This document shows, one piece after another, positions 9,917-22,100 of a stretch of DNA of 64,000 bases. The position numbers and the translations under genes were made by a program. Origin of the DNA: Pseudoips prasinana (Eukaryota; Arthropoda; Insecta; Lepidoptera; Nolidae); contig OX621234.1 of the NCBI GenBank assembly GCA_951640165.1, forward strand, positions 5,523,001 through 5,587,000, given 5' to 3'. The notes beneath the pieces were generated by a model. The model was given only the letters and a program-made list of their open reading frames with translations, made no database searches and was not told the DNA's origin. Positions within the stretch are counted from its first letter, which is position 1; each line of letters opens with the position of its first letter.

Positions 9917-11508
9917 CACACATCAACAAAGTCTAGGGATACGTTATTTTGAAATCAAACATGGCTTTATTGTTTAAAACCTATTTAGTTTCCTTAAAAA
10001 GTTTATTTACAGATTTAAACCTTGTCTATTCTTTATTCAAAATTTAAAAATTAAAATGAGAAACAAATGAAAACACGCAAAGCACAGCGCAATCTTGAGT
10101 TGTATCTAATTTCAAGAAGTTGCATTAAAATTTTTTTTGCGTGTTAATTGAAGAAAACCTGATAAATTGTTTTATTTTCTTTTCTCAATTGGTTGTGTAA
10201 GCTTTTTAGCGTCATGCCACGCCATCATTTGAGTCGAGATGAAATGTTACGGGCAGTTGGCATGTTACAAAACGGTGCTATTCAACGCGTCGTTGCTGAG
10301 TCTCTGGGCACAAGCCAAAATGTGGTATCCAGGCTGTGGTCACGTTATCGCGCTACTGGAGATGTGGCAGAACGGCACACAGGTAGATATCGTGTTACCA
10401 CTCAGAGACAGGATCGATTTCTCCAAATGACCGCCAGAAGACTACCCAATATCACAGCGATGCAACTAGTGCAAAGGCTCCAGGAGGGTCAGCAGCTGCT
10501 GGTGAGCGACCAAACCGTGCGAAGGAGGCTGCATGAAGTTGGTCTTCATGCTCGCAGACCGCTACGAGTCCCAGCGCTGCGACGTGGCAATCGCGGTAGG
10601 CGACTTTTATGGGCTCAAGAACATTTGACATGGAGTGATCAACAATGGTCATTGGTGCTGTTCACTGATGAGTCCCGCTATGGATTTCATCCAGATTCGA
10701 GACGAACACGCGTTTGGAGAACTCCAGGCAGGGTCAGCCGTCTCCGACATCCACAGGAGGTCCACTCTTACCAAGGCGGGACAATTATGGTGTGGGCAGG
10801 AATACGAATCGGCGGACGAACCCAACTCATTTGGATTCAGGGCAGCATGACTGCCCATAGATACCGTGAGGAGGTAGTAGAACGTGTCATTGTCCCGCTC
10901 AGGGCCCTAACGGGGCAAGAATTTCAGCTCATGCATGACAATGCACCTTCCCATACAGCGCGGCTGGTGAGGGCCGCCCTTCGAGAACACGATGTTCAGG
11001 TATTAGATTGGCCTCCACAGTCGCCAGACTTAAACCCAATTGAACACGCCTGGGACATGTTACAGCGAAGAGCATTGAGGGATTTTCCGCCCAACTTGAC
11101 AACAGAAGAACAACTTTTCGAACATTTAAAAAGAACTTGGGACTGCATACCCCAGCAAGACATTGACACCTTAATTTTAAGTATGGAAAATCGTTGCCGC
11201 TGTGTGATTAATGTTAGAGGAGGAAATACCGATTACTGATTATCAGATTTGGTAAGATTTTTATTCATTTAATTCGATTGAATAATTTTATAAGAATAAA
11301 ATGTTTTTGTTCACTCAGTAATTTTCTATGGCTTAATTAATTTAAGACTTTTATTAATTAGAAAAACAAAATCGCATCGTGTTGTTAATGTTTAAATATC
11401 GGCCATGAAATTATCTTTAATTCTTCCATTTACAGTCATAACAAAATGTTTATAGTTTTCTAGATAATCAATGAAATGTTCAATATCCCTAGATTGTGTT
11501 GATGTGTG
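9917..11508 (+). mobile_element. Tc1/mariner element, apparently complete
   Basis: Terminal inverted repeats of 25 bp (CACACATCAACA... to ...TGTTGATGTGTG, two differences) are flanked by TA at 9915-9916 and 11509-11510. The sole gene is an uninterrupted transposase. The flanks are two halves of one LINE fragment found elsewhere in the window without an insert, which fixes both ends. Confidence 0.93.
10214..11239 (+). CDS. Tc1-like DD34E transposase
   Basis: An intact 341-residue frame, the normal length for the family. It cuts the element out and pastes it at TA. The N terminus MPRHHLSRDEM leads into two helix-turn-helix segments (residues ~1-110). Catalytic residues are D152 in LFTDESRYGF, D242 in MHDNAPSHTA and E277 in SPDLNPIEHAWD, with 34 residues between the last two, i.e. 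DD34E. I chose the ATG at 10214; the frame extends further upstream but without an ATG. No stop or frameshift is seen, so this is a young and possibly active copy. Confidence 0.95.
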   Translation: MPRHHLSRDEMLRAVGMLQNGAIQRVVAESLGTSQNVVSRLWSRYRATGDVAERHTGRYRVTTQRQDRFLQMTARRLPNITAMQLVQRLQEGQQLLVSDQTVRRRLHEVGLHARRPLRVPALRRGNRGRRLLWAQEHLTWSDQQWSLVLFTDESRYGFHPDSRRTRVWRTPGRVSRLRHPQEVHSYQGGTIMVWAGIRIGGRTQLIWIQGSMTAHRYREEVVERVIVPLRALTGQEFQLMHDNAPSHTARLVRAALREHDVQVLDWPPQSPDLNPIEHAWDMLQRRALRDFPPNLTTEEQLFEHLKRTWDCIPQQDIDTLILSMENRCRCVINVRGGNTDY

Positions 11509-11730
11509 TACTTCGGAAAGGTCAGGTCAGAAGTACCCTAAACCGGCGAGCATGTATGAAGAACATAATGTCAGTAAACGAAGCGAAAGAGATGTGCAAG
11601 GATCGTGACAAATGGAAGTCCGTTGTCTCTGCCTACCCCTCTGGGAAACAGGCGTGAGTCTATGTATGTATGTATGTATAACAAGGAGGGTTTGGAAAAA
11701 CGTAGGGCCAAGACGGACGGACGGACTTGT

Positions 11731-12075
11731 TCGGGTGGTTGATAAATGTTTGCTTTTCACGTCGCAGTTTCCCATTTAGGACAGATATTTGAGGATTGAA
11801 GATGTCTGTTTGTCCTGAGTCTGAGTGTAATTATCTATCGAAGATATAAGTATGTATTTTTACAAAAGGAAAGTAGTATCAAAGAGTATACAAACCTACA
11901 GTAGTATATCTAGTATATCAGTTATCTGGTTTCCATAGTACAGGCTCTGCTTAGTTTGGGATCAGATGGCCGTGTCTGAATAATGTCCCAGAATATTAAT
12001 TTTATCTGATTTGCATAGTACAAGCTCTGCTTAGTTTGGGATCAGATGGCTGTGTATGAATATGTCTATGGATAT
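11731..12075 (+). mobile_element. SINE-2 copy with duplicated tail
   Basis: Body at 11731-11999; the 3' segment (TACAAGCTCTGCTTAGTTTG, GGATCAGATGGC) is repeated at 12008-12075, so either two copies or a local duplication. Confidence 0.65.
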
Positions 12076-12179
12076 TACTGATAAAAAAGAGAAAAAAGCT
12101 TGCCTCCAGCACGATAACACGATAACATCAGTGGATACTCTAGCACTACGAAAATAGTCGCTATTGCCTACGTGATAAA

Positions 12180-12415
12180 GACGCTGGTAAGATCGGTGTG
12201 TGTCCGGTGCCGCGGCGTTTACTGCACGTACGAGGCGTTGCGCTCGGGTGCGCATGGCCGGAGCACTTTCCGTCTCGTTGGGACCTGAGAACGGGCTGCC
12301 CTACTCCCATACTGCGTCCATAGCACTTAGTTTTCACTCATATCGACGAAATGCCCTCTCCGATGCTCAATCGGACGAATGTCTATGTCCCCGCGGATTT
12401 ATGTAAAGCGCCAAT
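12180..12415. other. CpG-rich patch
   Basis: GTCCGGTGCCGCGGCG ... CGTACGAGGCGTTGCGCTCG ... GTGCGCATGGCCGGAGC. Open in both directions but with no recognisable protein. Could be a promoter/first exon or a transposon scrap. Confidence 0.35.
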
Positions 12416-12557
12416 GCGTATGTTAAACATATTCCAGACAGAATAGTTAAAATATTTAGTCTTAAATAATTATATAATGGCGTCTGTCATATTTTGACAT
12501 GATAGCAGCAATGTATAAGTCAATAATTAAATATTAAATTAATATTATTAAATATTA

Positions 12558-12772
12558 ATGTACTGGGACAATATTCGCACACGGCCATCTGAATTCAAAC
12601 TGATATACTACATATACATTACTTATTCTTTTGTAAATACATATTTATATAGATTATTACACCCAGACTCAGGACAAACAGACATGTTCTTGTTGTGACC
12701 TGGGTGGGAATCGAACCCACGAACAGCGGCATGAAAGGCAAGCATTTACCAATCACGCTAACTGGCCCGTCA
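12558..12772 (-). mobile_element. SINE-2 copy
   Basis: Minus strand; head GGTTGGCAAATG-like at the right end and ACACGGCCATCTGA at the left. Confidence 0.75.
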
Positions 12773-13289
12773 ATATCTACATTTTCCGTCAAATACCGCC
12801 CGCCGCGGCGCCACCAGGGTCCAATTGTAATTCTCAATCATCCTCTTAATACACACAAATAATGTAATCAAAAATGATTCCGCGTTCCCTACGAAATTGC
12901 AAAAAAAAATTTGAAAACCAGTGTTCGAAAAAGAAAATAAAATTGTCGCGTCTCCATACTCCATACATTATGTGGCAGCTGATCTCCATTTGCAAAGTGT
13001 TTGTGTATGAAAAGTATTTTTTTTGTAAGTTGCTTGTTGATCTTCTGTACATTGTATAGATGCATAGGGTAATAATCTTCTCAAATTCCATCCACTAATT
13101 ATTGAGCTGAGAGTCATCGAAGCTCATTCTTAGGCGACTTAAGCAGTTCATTACTGATCGTAATCCTACTGAACGGATGAACCGATCTTCTTCAAAATTC
13201 ACACAATTGTAGCGATCACACTCGTGAGTGCATATATCCGAATTCATAAAATTCGGACACGCCACGGAGGTATAATCACGGAAAAAGCA

Positions 13290-13515
13290 AATAATTAAAA
13301 AAAAAAGTAAGTATTTTTAATCACGTAGACTTTAAAAAAAGCGCTTGTAAATAGTTAGAACATGTTTGTAGTACTACAGTTAATATTTCTAGGTAACTAG
13401 ATATTTAGGTACACGGAATGTTAAAACATTTATACAATTTATTTTATAATGGTTGTGACACTTAGCTAGCTTGTATTAAGTTATTGTCAAGGAGATTATG
13501 TTTAGTTGAAGTTTT
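13290..13515 (+). repeat. Interspersed repeat (family D), second copy
   Basis: CACGTAGACTTTAAAAAAAG ... AGGTACACGGAATGTTAAAA ... TTGTCAAGGAGATTATGTTT. Identity unknown. Confidence 0.6.
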
Positions 13516-13584
13516 TAATATTATGTAATGAAATTTAAATAGTATCTATAGTCATCTACTTACCTACACTAAACTGACTCGGCT

Positions 13585-13980
13585 CAACATTCGTAAACAG
13601 CAGAATCCCTTACAGACCTAGTACACCTTTCAAGATAGCGGTAACGAATTCACCCTCAGAGAACGAGGTCCTGGGTTCAAATGGTCGAGCCAAAAGCGAT
13701 GTTGGGACTTTTATGTAAAAAGAAAAATTTCTCATCATCAGCCGAAGTCTGGGAGTTGGTGATATTATGCCCCGTGCCTCGGAGAGCACGTTAAGCCATC
13801 GGTCCTCGACCTGACCTCTTTCCAGTCGTGTCGCTAGGCATCCCACCGGATCATGAGAGTGATGGAATAGAAAGTGCTCCCGTGCTTACGCACACACTTG
13901 TGCACTATAATACGCACGCAGACGGCTAATCTCTATTGAGACTGGATGCCATGGCCGAAATTCGACTAGGACATTATTTA
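13585..13980 (+). mobile_element. tRNA-derived SINE-4
   Basis: The B box GGTCCTGGGTTCAAATG follows a degraded A box. The body has CTTTCCAGTCGTGTCGCTAG, GATCATGAGAGTGATGGAAT and CTATTGAGACTGGATGCCAT, with an ATTATTTATTAT tail. Related copies: 7745-7920 (+), 28370-28700 (+), 31225-31435 (-), 31525-31640 (+), 43735-44065 (-), 54265-54440 (-). Confidence 0.65.
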
Positions 13981-14034
13981 TTATGACAAAAGATTCCCCA
14001 TCATAACTAGAATAATTTCCGATTCACTCCACTT

Positions 14035-14353
14035 AAAGACAGGGTCAGAAATGAAGAAATTCGGAAACGTACCAAAGTTAGAGATGCTATACAACAAGTC
14101 AGAAGACTAAAATGGAAGTGGGCCGGTCATGTAGCGAGAGATTGAGGATGGGCGTTGGACGAAAGTGGTCACAGAGTGGAAAGGACCAGGAAGTGGAAAG
14201 CGCAAACAAGGTCGTCCGCTCAAACGCTGCTCAGATGATATACGCGAGACCGCAGGCAAACAATGGCTTGGTTTGGCACAAAATAGGGATAAATGGCACA
14301 ACCTGGAGGAGGCCTTCACCCGCACGGGGGTTCCTATGGAAGAAATCCGATAA
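14035..14353 (+). pseudogene. LINE C-terminal fragment, frameshifted
   Basis: One frame encodes KDRVRNEEIRKRTKV and LKWKWAGHVARD; after a frameshift near 14148 another gives VTEWKGPGSGKRKQGRPLK, LAQNRDKWHNLEEAF and GVPMEEIR, then stop. The WAGHVARM and GRPxxRWxDDI motifs mark a non-LTR ORF2 tail. Confidence 0.75.
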
Positions 14354-15796
14354 ATATTACCTTACTAATAAATACTAACAAAAATTACTTTTATTCCATT
14401 ATAATTACTAACCCACTAAACAAAATGTACTGTTAATGTTAGTTCATAGGAGCAAATAAAAAGGCTTTTTATTTTTTTTGTTTTATTTTATAACTAGAAT
14501 AATAAAATTAAGCCATATTACAATATCGCCGAGCGTGTAATCCCGTTACCCAGCGTCTCGTGACGTCGGCCAATTATCGACAGTTATCACATCACTACGG
14601 CACATGCTAATTCACAACACTAGCCCCGTTATCTGTCAACGGACACTCATGGTCGACCCTGGCCACTGGGTTACTTTTGGAATACCTACCTAGACCCACA
14701 ATATACTATCCTACTAATATTATAAACGCGAAAGTTTGTAAGTATGGATGGATGGATGTTTAACAAACATAGATAGATATATTATTTATATTATATCATC
14801 ATCATCATCATCATATCAGCCGAAAGACGTCCACTGCTGGACAAAGGCCTCCCCCAAGGATCTCCACAATAGCCGGTCCTGCGCTGCCCGCATCCAGCGG
14901 CTTCCTTTATATTATATATATAGATAGAATGATTTCAATTAAAAAATTACCTCTCGATAGCACGGAATCACTTCGGTTTTCCGGTTTATTGCATCCCCTG
15001 ATCTGATCCATTGCCGATTATTAATAATAATAATAAAGCCTTTATTTAACAATCTTATAAAAATATATAATCTCTTTGATATAGACACCACGCGAAGATT
15101 GTCTTGCTATTCAGCATAGGCCTCCCCTAAATGCCGATTATTATTATGTTTTAATTACTGATTGATCCACCGTAAACTTTGTGATTCCGGTCTGTATTTT
15201 TGTCAGGCAAGTACAATCAATAAAAAAAGGTGTTTATGCAAATAATATTTGTTTTTTTTTTTTAATCATCACAGAAAATCAGACATATCGACTTTCTACT
15301 TGGACCTTAATAATAATAAAAAAATTAGACCATCTTAATTAACTACTTAACAAAAAAAAAACTTAAAATTACGATTGAAAATTATCACAGACAATAAGAC
15401 ATTTGGTCTTTTTATTTCGACAGAACATAAAAAATAAAGATAAAATTGAAATTAAAACATGTTCAATCCGGTTGCGGTTGACTTAGGCAAAACGTTACCA
15501 TTACAATGTGTTTTGTTACTGACTATTCCAAAAATCTGTTATTAGATAACTAGGGTATCCAACCGGAATAAATCTTTTAAATTTAATTGTTAAACCTACC
15601 CTGCACGGTGGATCAGACCGGCATAGTAAATATTATAAAACTAAATGGATACTCAGGGTATCAAATACGGGGTATCCAACCGGAATAATTCGGCTTTTCG
15701 ATTCGCACTTGGTCAGTTTGTTCACAAGAACGAAACGATTCGGCAGAAAAATCAGTATTGATCTCTTAACATACTTGTCCAGCATATTTATCTGAT
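14354..15796. other. No gene seen apart from short LINE/Helitron scraps
   Basis: 14520-14700 is a GC-richer unique block (CCGAGCGTGTAATCCCGTTA). At 15552 and 15671 GGGTATCCAACCGGAATAA occurs twice. I see no splice-flanked frame with a signal peptide that could be the missing 5' exon. Confidence 0.45.
14792..14906 (-). pseudogene. LINE-B 3' end fragment
   Basis: A (TCA)n run leads into the reverse complement of LINE-B's last ~35 codons (the QQWTSFG end). It stops after about 115 bp. It is a short, severely 5'-truncated copy. Confidence 0.65.
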
Positions 15797-15907
15797 ACTA
15801 GCTGTGCCTCCCTACCAAATATAATTAAAATCGCTCCAGCCGATTAGACGTGAAGAAGTAACAAACAAACACACTCACAAACTTTCGACTTTATAATATT
15901 AGTAGGA
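15797..15907 (-). mobile_element. Helitron-like type 3 remnant just before the first FTP exon
   Basis: CTAGCTGTGCCTCCC ... GACGTGAAGAAGTAACAAAC ... AATATTAGTAGG. It ends 46 bp before the exon. Confidence 0.7.
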
Positions 15908-15952
15908 TGATTGATAACAAATTTCTTACCAAAAATGTTTGTTTCTCCACAG

Positions 15953-16165
15953 TCCTGAACGTAGCAGCAGGCAAGGCACCGATGCATGTATCGACTCAGG
16001 ATAACGGCGTCCCGCAGCGTGCCCTGGACGGCTCCACCTCCGCTACCTTCAACCCTGACACCTGCACCCTTACCAAAGTGGAAAAAGTGCCCTGGTGGTA
16101 CGTCAACTTGCTCGAACCGTACATGGTGCAGCTGGTGAGGCTTGACTTCGGAAAGGGTTGCTGCG
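15953..16165 (+). CDS. Receptor exon 1 of window: N-terminal part of FTP (F-type lectin-like) domain
   Basis: The acceptor is tttctccacag before 15953 and the donor gtgagt follows 16165; the exon is phase 1 at both ends. The peptide starts [13 protein letters not shown], the usual opening of an FTP/discoidin-like fold. It continues with [10 protein letters not shown] and [19 protein letters not shown], the conserved tryptophan-rich strand of F-type lectin domains. It ends in Cys-Cys and the domain is completed by the next exon, 10.8 kb away. The domain would be extracellular, near the N terminus. A Helitron-like remnant ends about 46 bp before the exon. The first codon is split, so at least one coding exon lies upstream. 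Confidence 0.88.
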
Positions 16166-19100
16166 GTGAGTATTACTGTTAATTTCATTTCACCTAAGAA
16201 TTTTACATTCACTTGCAGAGAAAATATAATATTTATATAATATAAGACGCCAAGCCAAGTATTGACTGCGGAGAGCTTTTGCCTATAACCATTTAATAAT
16301 AATAATATCTGGGGACAATGTCACACAGATCATCCTAGCCCCAAACTAAGCAAAGCATGTACTATGGGTACCAGGCGACGATATACATACTTGTATAGAT
16401 AGATAAATACTTATATACATAGAAAACATCCATGACTCAGAAACAAATATTCGTGCTCATCACACAAATATTTGCACTTACCGGGATCCGAACCCAGGAC
16501 CACCAGCTTCGTAGGCAGGAGCACTACCAACTAGGCTACGGTGACCGTCAAATATCAGGATCCATAAGGATACAAACAAAGGCTATTGAAAATTTCAATT
16601 TAATAAATATAAAATTGACAATACCTGCGGTTTTGAACAAAAAAATGAGACAGAGAGTACAAAATTAGCAGATGTTATCACGTAATTGAAATTACATACA
16701 TGCAAAGACTCACGCCTGTTTCCCAGAGGGGTAGGCAGAGACAACGGATTTCCATTTGTCACGATCTTTGCATACTTCTTTTGCCTAGATTACTGTCATT
16801 ATATTCTTCATACATGCTCGCCGGTTTAGGGTACTTCTGACCTGCCCTTTCTTGAGAACATCTCCAATTTGGTCAGAGAATGTTCGACGTGATCTTCCCC
16901 TTCCGGTTGTCCCACTCACACAAGCCAAGTATACTTCTTTTGTCAATCTTCTTTCATTCATCCTTTCTAAATGGCCAAACCATCTCAGCATGCCTTTTTC
17001 AATAATTGAAATTGTTTTACTAAAAACAGTCATAATAATGTTCAATTATGATACTGATATGCTAATTATGTACTTAATCACATTCATTTAAAGATTTAGG
17101 ATATGACATATTTTATGATAAAATACAGAATAATAATATAAAATATGTTGCGGCAACTAACTCACAGCCATCTGATCCCCGACTGGCGGAGCCTGTACTA
17201 CGACAACCAGGCAACTGATAAACATGTATATATATATATCTAAACACATATTCTACTAATATTATAAAGGCGAAAGTTTGTGAGTGCGACAGTGTATGTT
17301 TGTTACTTCTTCACGTCTAAACGGCTCGAGCGATTTTAATAAAATTTGGTATGGAGTTGGCTGGCCCCCTGGATTAACACATAGGCATATAATTTATTAA
17401 GTTTAATGCGGGTAAAAACCTCGGGGCACAGCTAGTTATGAATAATTTCACCCATGCTTTGTTTGCCTAAAATTAGAATACATATTAACCCAAAAAAAAT
17501 CACAACATATGTTGTGAAAATATACATGTTGTATGTTATGTATGTTGCTTTGTGGTGACTGCATAGAAAATTATCACTCCATCTCGTCCTATGGGAGGTT
17601 AAAAATCGACCAAGGGAATACCTACCAGAGAACGGGCAGCAGCGTTTTTCTGTGAACTATGACCATCAAACTGCGATCGCCAACCCGTCAGCCAAGCAAG
17701 CGTGGCGATTAATAATAATAATAATATCTAGGGACAATGTCACACAGATGTTCTAGCCCCAAACTAAGCAAAGCTTGTACTATGGGTACCAGGCGATGAT
17801 ATACATACTTATATAGATAGATAAATACTTATATACATAGAAAACATCCATGACTCTGAAACAAATATTCGTGCTCATCACACAAATATTTGCACTTACC
17901 GGGATTCGAACCCAGAACCACCAGCTTCGTAGGCAGGAGCACTGCCAACTAGGCTACGGTGACCGACCGATTATGGCATATTCTCCCATTCTTTGGTGAG
18001 GCTTTTGTCCAGCTGTGGACGTGCTCGTTGATACCTACTACAATATCTTTAACAACTATGTAACCTATATTATGGCAAATAAACATTTCGTTTATTCAAG
18101 AGGCCAATCAAAAGCAGCAACAAAAACATCATAAGTTCTAAAGTATTTTATGGCTTCCTATACAAAATACTTTAGGGTAATACAATACATTATTGTATGG
18201 GAAGTTAATATATTTTTTTAAGTCAAAAGTTCTTTAGGAGCTTTGAGCAGTTCTTGGTTGAACAAAAATCATAAAACTCGCGTTGTCGTGATTTCCCGCT
18301 TCCCAAGAGCTGTATAAAGTTTTGGGTGAAAAAAAAACGCAAGAAACCGTGAGTTTCATTTCATGCTTTTTGTACACGTATCAAACGATATCTAAGGCAA
18401 TATCTAGGGACAATGTCACACATATCATCCTAGCCCCAAACTAAGCAAAGCTATGGGTACCAGGCGACGATGTACATACTTATATAGATAGATAAATACT
18501 TAAATACATAGAAAACATCCATGATCCATATTTGCACTTACTGGGATTCGAACCCAGGACCACCAGCTTCGTAGGCAGGAGCACTACCAACTAGAAACGA
18601 TATATCGCACTTACTTACGACTAATAATTTAGTAAATTCTGGATAACTGATTTTGCGTAAATTAATTACAGCTCTACAAAATAATCATATTTTTGTCTTC
18701 CTCTTCTTCTTTCTGTATTGTATGGGCAGTGGGTACCCTGGTGTCAGAGTTGTTCAAGCCGTGCACTAGGCCTCTGACTTGGCTTAGCGACTGTTGTCTA
18801 ATGACTACAGCAGGGACTGACAGCTCACCCATCGGTCGGCCCGGACGGTCACCGTAGCCTAGTTGGTAGTGCTCCAGCCTACGAAGCTGGTGGTCCTGGA
18901 TTCGAATCCCGGTAAGTGCAAATATTTGTGTGATGATCAGGAATATTTGTTTCTGAGTCATGGATGTTTTCTATGTATATAAGTATTTATCTATCTATAT
19001 AAGTATGTATATCGTCGCCTGGTACCCATAGCACAAGCTTTGCTTAGTTTGGGGCTAGGATGATCTGTGTGACATTGTCCCTAGATATATTAGATATCTA

Positions 19101-22100
19101 TGGAATAACCGCGAGCTTAGTTGCTTAAAATCCCCAATCACTTACATAGCGGTGCGGTGAGAGCATGAGCTAGTTATGAGCGTCTCGTTGCAGTGTCACG
19201 AGAGTTTCTGATAAGCGTGACTTGTAGGTAATTTGTCGTCTTCCGTGACATAATTAAACAAATAATATACGCAGTGTTTCCTATGAGGAAGTCCTAAGTA
19301 TATATTGTTGTATTTTAGTGTGAAATTTAACGTTGAAACGAGAGACAATGGTTTCCGAATTCGCACGGAACTTGGTTAAGACTATCTACAATCGGAAGGA
19401 CGTTGATTTTATCAGGTAGTAGTTGGTGTAAAACCTTGTTTAGATGAAGATAATTAACGTCTCATGTTTCTGTGGATACTTACTTATCGTATGGGCAGTG
19501 GTATCCCTAGTGCCAGTTGTTCAAGCCGCCCAATAGGCATCTGACATAGCTTAACGACTATTGTCTAGTGACTTCAACAGGGACTGATAGCATAACATGC
19601 CCTCTTAAGCACGGATACGCTCAGAAATTAAACCATTTTATTGGTCGCCCATCTATGGACTGACTGCGAGCCTAGTTGCTTAACGTCACCGATAATTAAC
19701 GAACCAATTTGAGCGTCTAGCTATGTGACGGCGTAGAATATCACTTCACCATCTCATCCCCTAGAGGGCATAGAACGATTTCTACGCTCTGAGGGAATAA
19801 CTACCAGAGAACGGGCAACAGCGTCACTCTTTGTACAGACGCCAGCACATCAAGCTACCCTAATCTGTCAAATTTCCCCAATTGAAAGTGAACCTTATGC
19901 TTATGTGATAAAGTAGAAAATCTATAAAAGAAATTTGACAGATTGGGATAGCTAGATGTGCTGGCGTCTGTACTATGAGTACCATACTGCGATCGCCAAT
20001 CCATCTGCCAAGCGTGGCGATTATCGCGTATCTCTCGAAATTTTTTTTTTTAATTTAATCTTAATTTCAGACAAATATGTACAATGACAGATATAAGTCC
20101 ATAGTTTAACTACGAAACTAGGGTTAGTACGGGTTGTTAGTAGTACACAGAAATAAATATAAAAAAAAGTGTTAGTAATTTGTTAGTAACCAAAACAGAT
20201 TAACACAATTATTATTATCTTCTGTTTCTGTGCAGGTGTACACCTGCCCAGTACACGATAAAAGGGCTGTCAATCTTGCACGCTAACGTTCCCAGGACAG
20301 CATTGGTGCTACCACGGACCCTACTCATCATCGATGCAGTTATTTTCCTTATAATGGAAAAGAAGTCATCAATGGATGCATTCGCAAACATTTCGGAACA
20401 TAATATCTAGGGAAAATGTCACACAGATCATCCTAGCCCCAATCTAAGCAAAGCTATGGGTACCAGGCGACGATATACATACTTATATAGATAGATAAAT
20501 ACTTAAATACATAGAAAACATCCATGACTCAGAAACAAATATTCGTGGTCATCACACAAATATTTGCACTTACCGGGATTCGAACCCAGGACCACCAGCT
20601 TCGTAGGCAGGAGCACTACCAACTAGGCTACAGTGATGGACACAACTCCATTTTGGAAATCATTTGGAGAGGCTTTGGTCCATAGTAGATACTATGCGAA
20701 TCATACTGCGCTCACCAACCCATCTGCCAAGCGTAGCGATTACGGCATAATGTATCCATTCTTGAGGAAGGCTTTTGTCCAGCAGTGGACGCCATTCGGC
20801 TGACATGATGTTCTGATATAGATTTACAACATGTAACTTAATTAACGCACATCCTGAAAATAGTTTGTTCAGAACGTTTACTGAATCAATTTATATAATT
20901 TTTAATATAGGTATTTTTTTATTCAAAAATAATTAAAACTTCGGAAATTATTGTTATATTATCCCTGGGTGGTCAAAACAAATTGAAATTGACCGTTAGT
21001 CATAGTAATAAGACTTTAAAATCGCAGTTTTATTTGTATTCATACAAATTCCATCATTCAATACAAAATAAAGAAAAATAAACTTTATTCCAGGAAACTA
21101 ATTTAGTAAATAGCAATGCATATACATATTAAATTTAAAATGCAGTGTATGTATTATGATTATAACATAATATTCTAATTGGGGTGTTTGAGGGTGTGCG
21201 TTAATTACGTCACATATTGTATATATATAACTTCGTTTCCAATCGTGGGTTTAGTCAAAAAGTAATTTGCACTCCTAATCTGTCTGGAGTCTATATGGAA
21301 GTTAGGTGTGTTACACCTCTGTGCCTAGAAGAGCATATAAAGGTCTGTCCCGTACCGAACTCTTTTGGGTCTAGTCGGCTAGCGACCCATCAGAACACTA
21401 AAATTGTCGAACCTACATCACTTTTACTTTTCCCCAAACGCTGTAACCAGACGAATAATATTATAACCCTCATCTCTGCTCACTCCACCGTGAAACTTTC
21501 TAAGTAATTTTACACAAAGCTTCCCTTAACACTATGATTACCTTGACAATATTGACGATAGGCATCGCCGGGCGCTAATCACTAGTGGCAAGTGAAAGTT
21601 TCAATAAAATTGTACGAAATAAGTAGGTAGTCTGCGGGATGACTTGCAATTTTAGACTTGCTTATGGTATTTACAAGACTTTATCGATGTATGTATACAA
21701 CATGTAACGTAATTGACGCACACCCTCAAACACCCCAATTAGAATATTATGCTGTAATCATAATACATACACTGAATTTTTAATTTAACTTGTATATGCA
21801 TTGTTATTTACTAAATTAGTTTCTTGGAATTAAGTTTATTTTTCTTTATTTTGTATTGAATGACTTTTAAAATCTGAGTTTAATTGTATGAATACAATTA
21901 AACTCAGATTTTAAAAGTCTTATTACTTTGACTTACGGTCCATTTCAATTTGTTTTGACTGTACAGGCAATAATTTCCGTAGTTTTAATTATTTTGGAAT
22001 AAAAATTACCCATATTAGAAATGATATAAATAGATTCAGTAAACGATTCTGAACAAACTATTGTCAGGATGTGCGTTAATTAAGTTACATGTTGTATATC

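Larger units (their letters stand above)
9816..11657 (+). pseudogene. LINE C-terminal fragment (LINE-A), split by the Tc1 element
   Basis: 9816-9914 encodes [18 protein letters not shown] and [12 protein letters not shown], and 11511-11657 continues with [15 protein letters not shown] and [17 protein letters not shown], ending in TGA. The same C-terminal segment occurs at four other places in the window. It is the tail of a non-LTR retrotransposon ORF; no reverse transcriptase core remains. Confidence 0.75.

Noticed and set aside
10239..10858. Four short ORFs over the transposase
   Set aside because: Shadow frames of the 341-residue transposase.
18674..18961. 95-codon minus-strand ORF
   Set aside because: Translation of SINE-1 plus the 5S-type SINE; the same peptide ([14 protein letters not shown]) recurs at 16432 for the same reason.
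21217..21507. 96-codon frame between two MITE-3 copies as a gene
   Set aside because: No recognisable domain, begins inside the MITE terminus, no codon or splice support; kept only as part of the MITE-pair finding.
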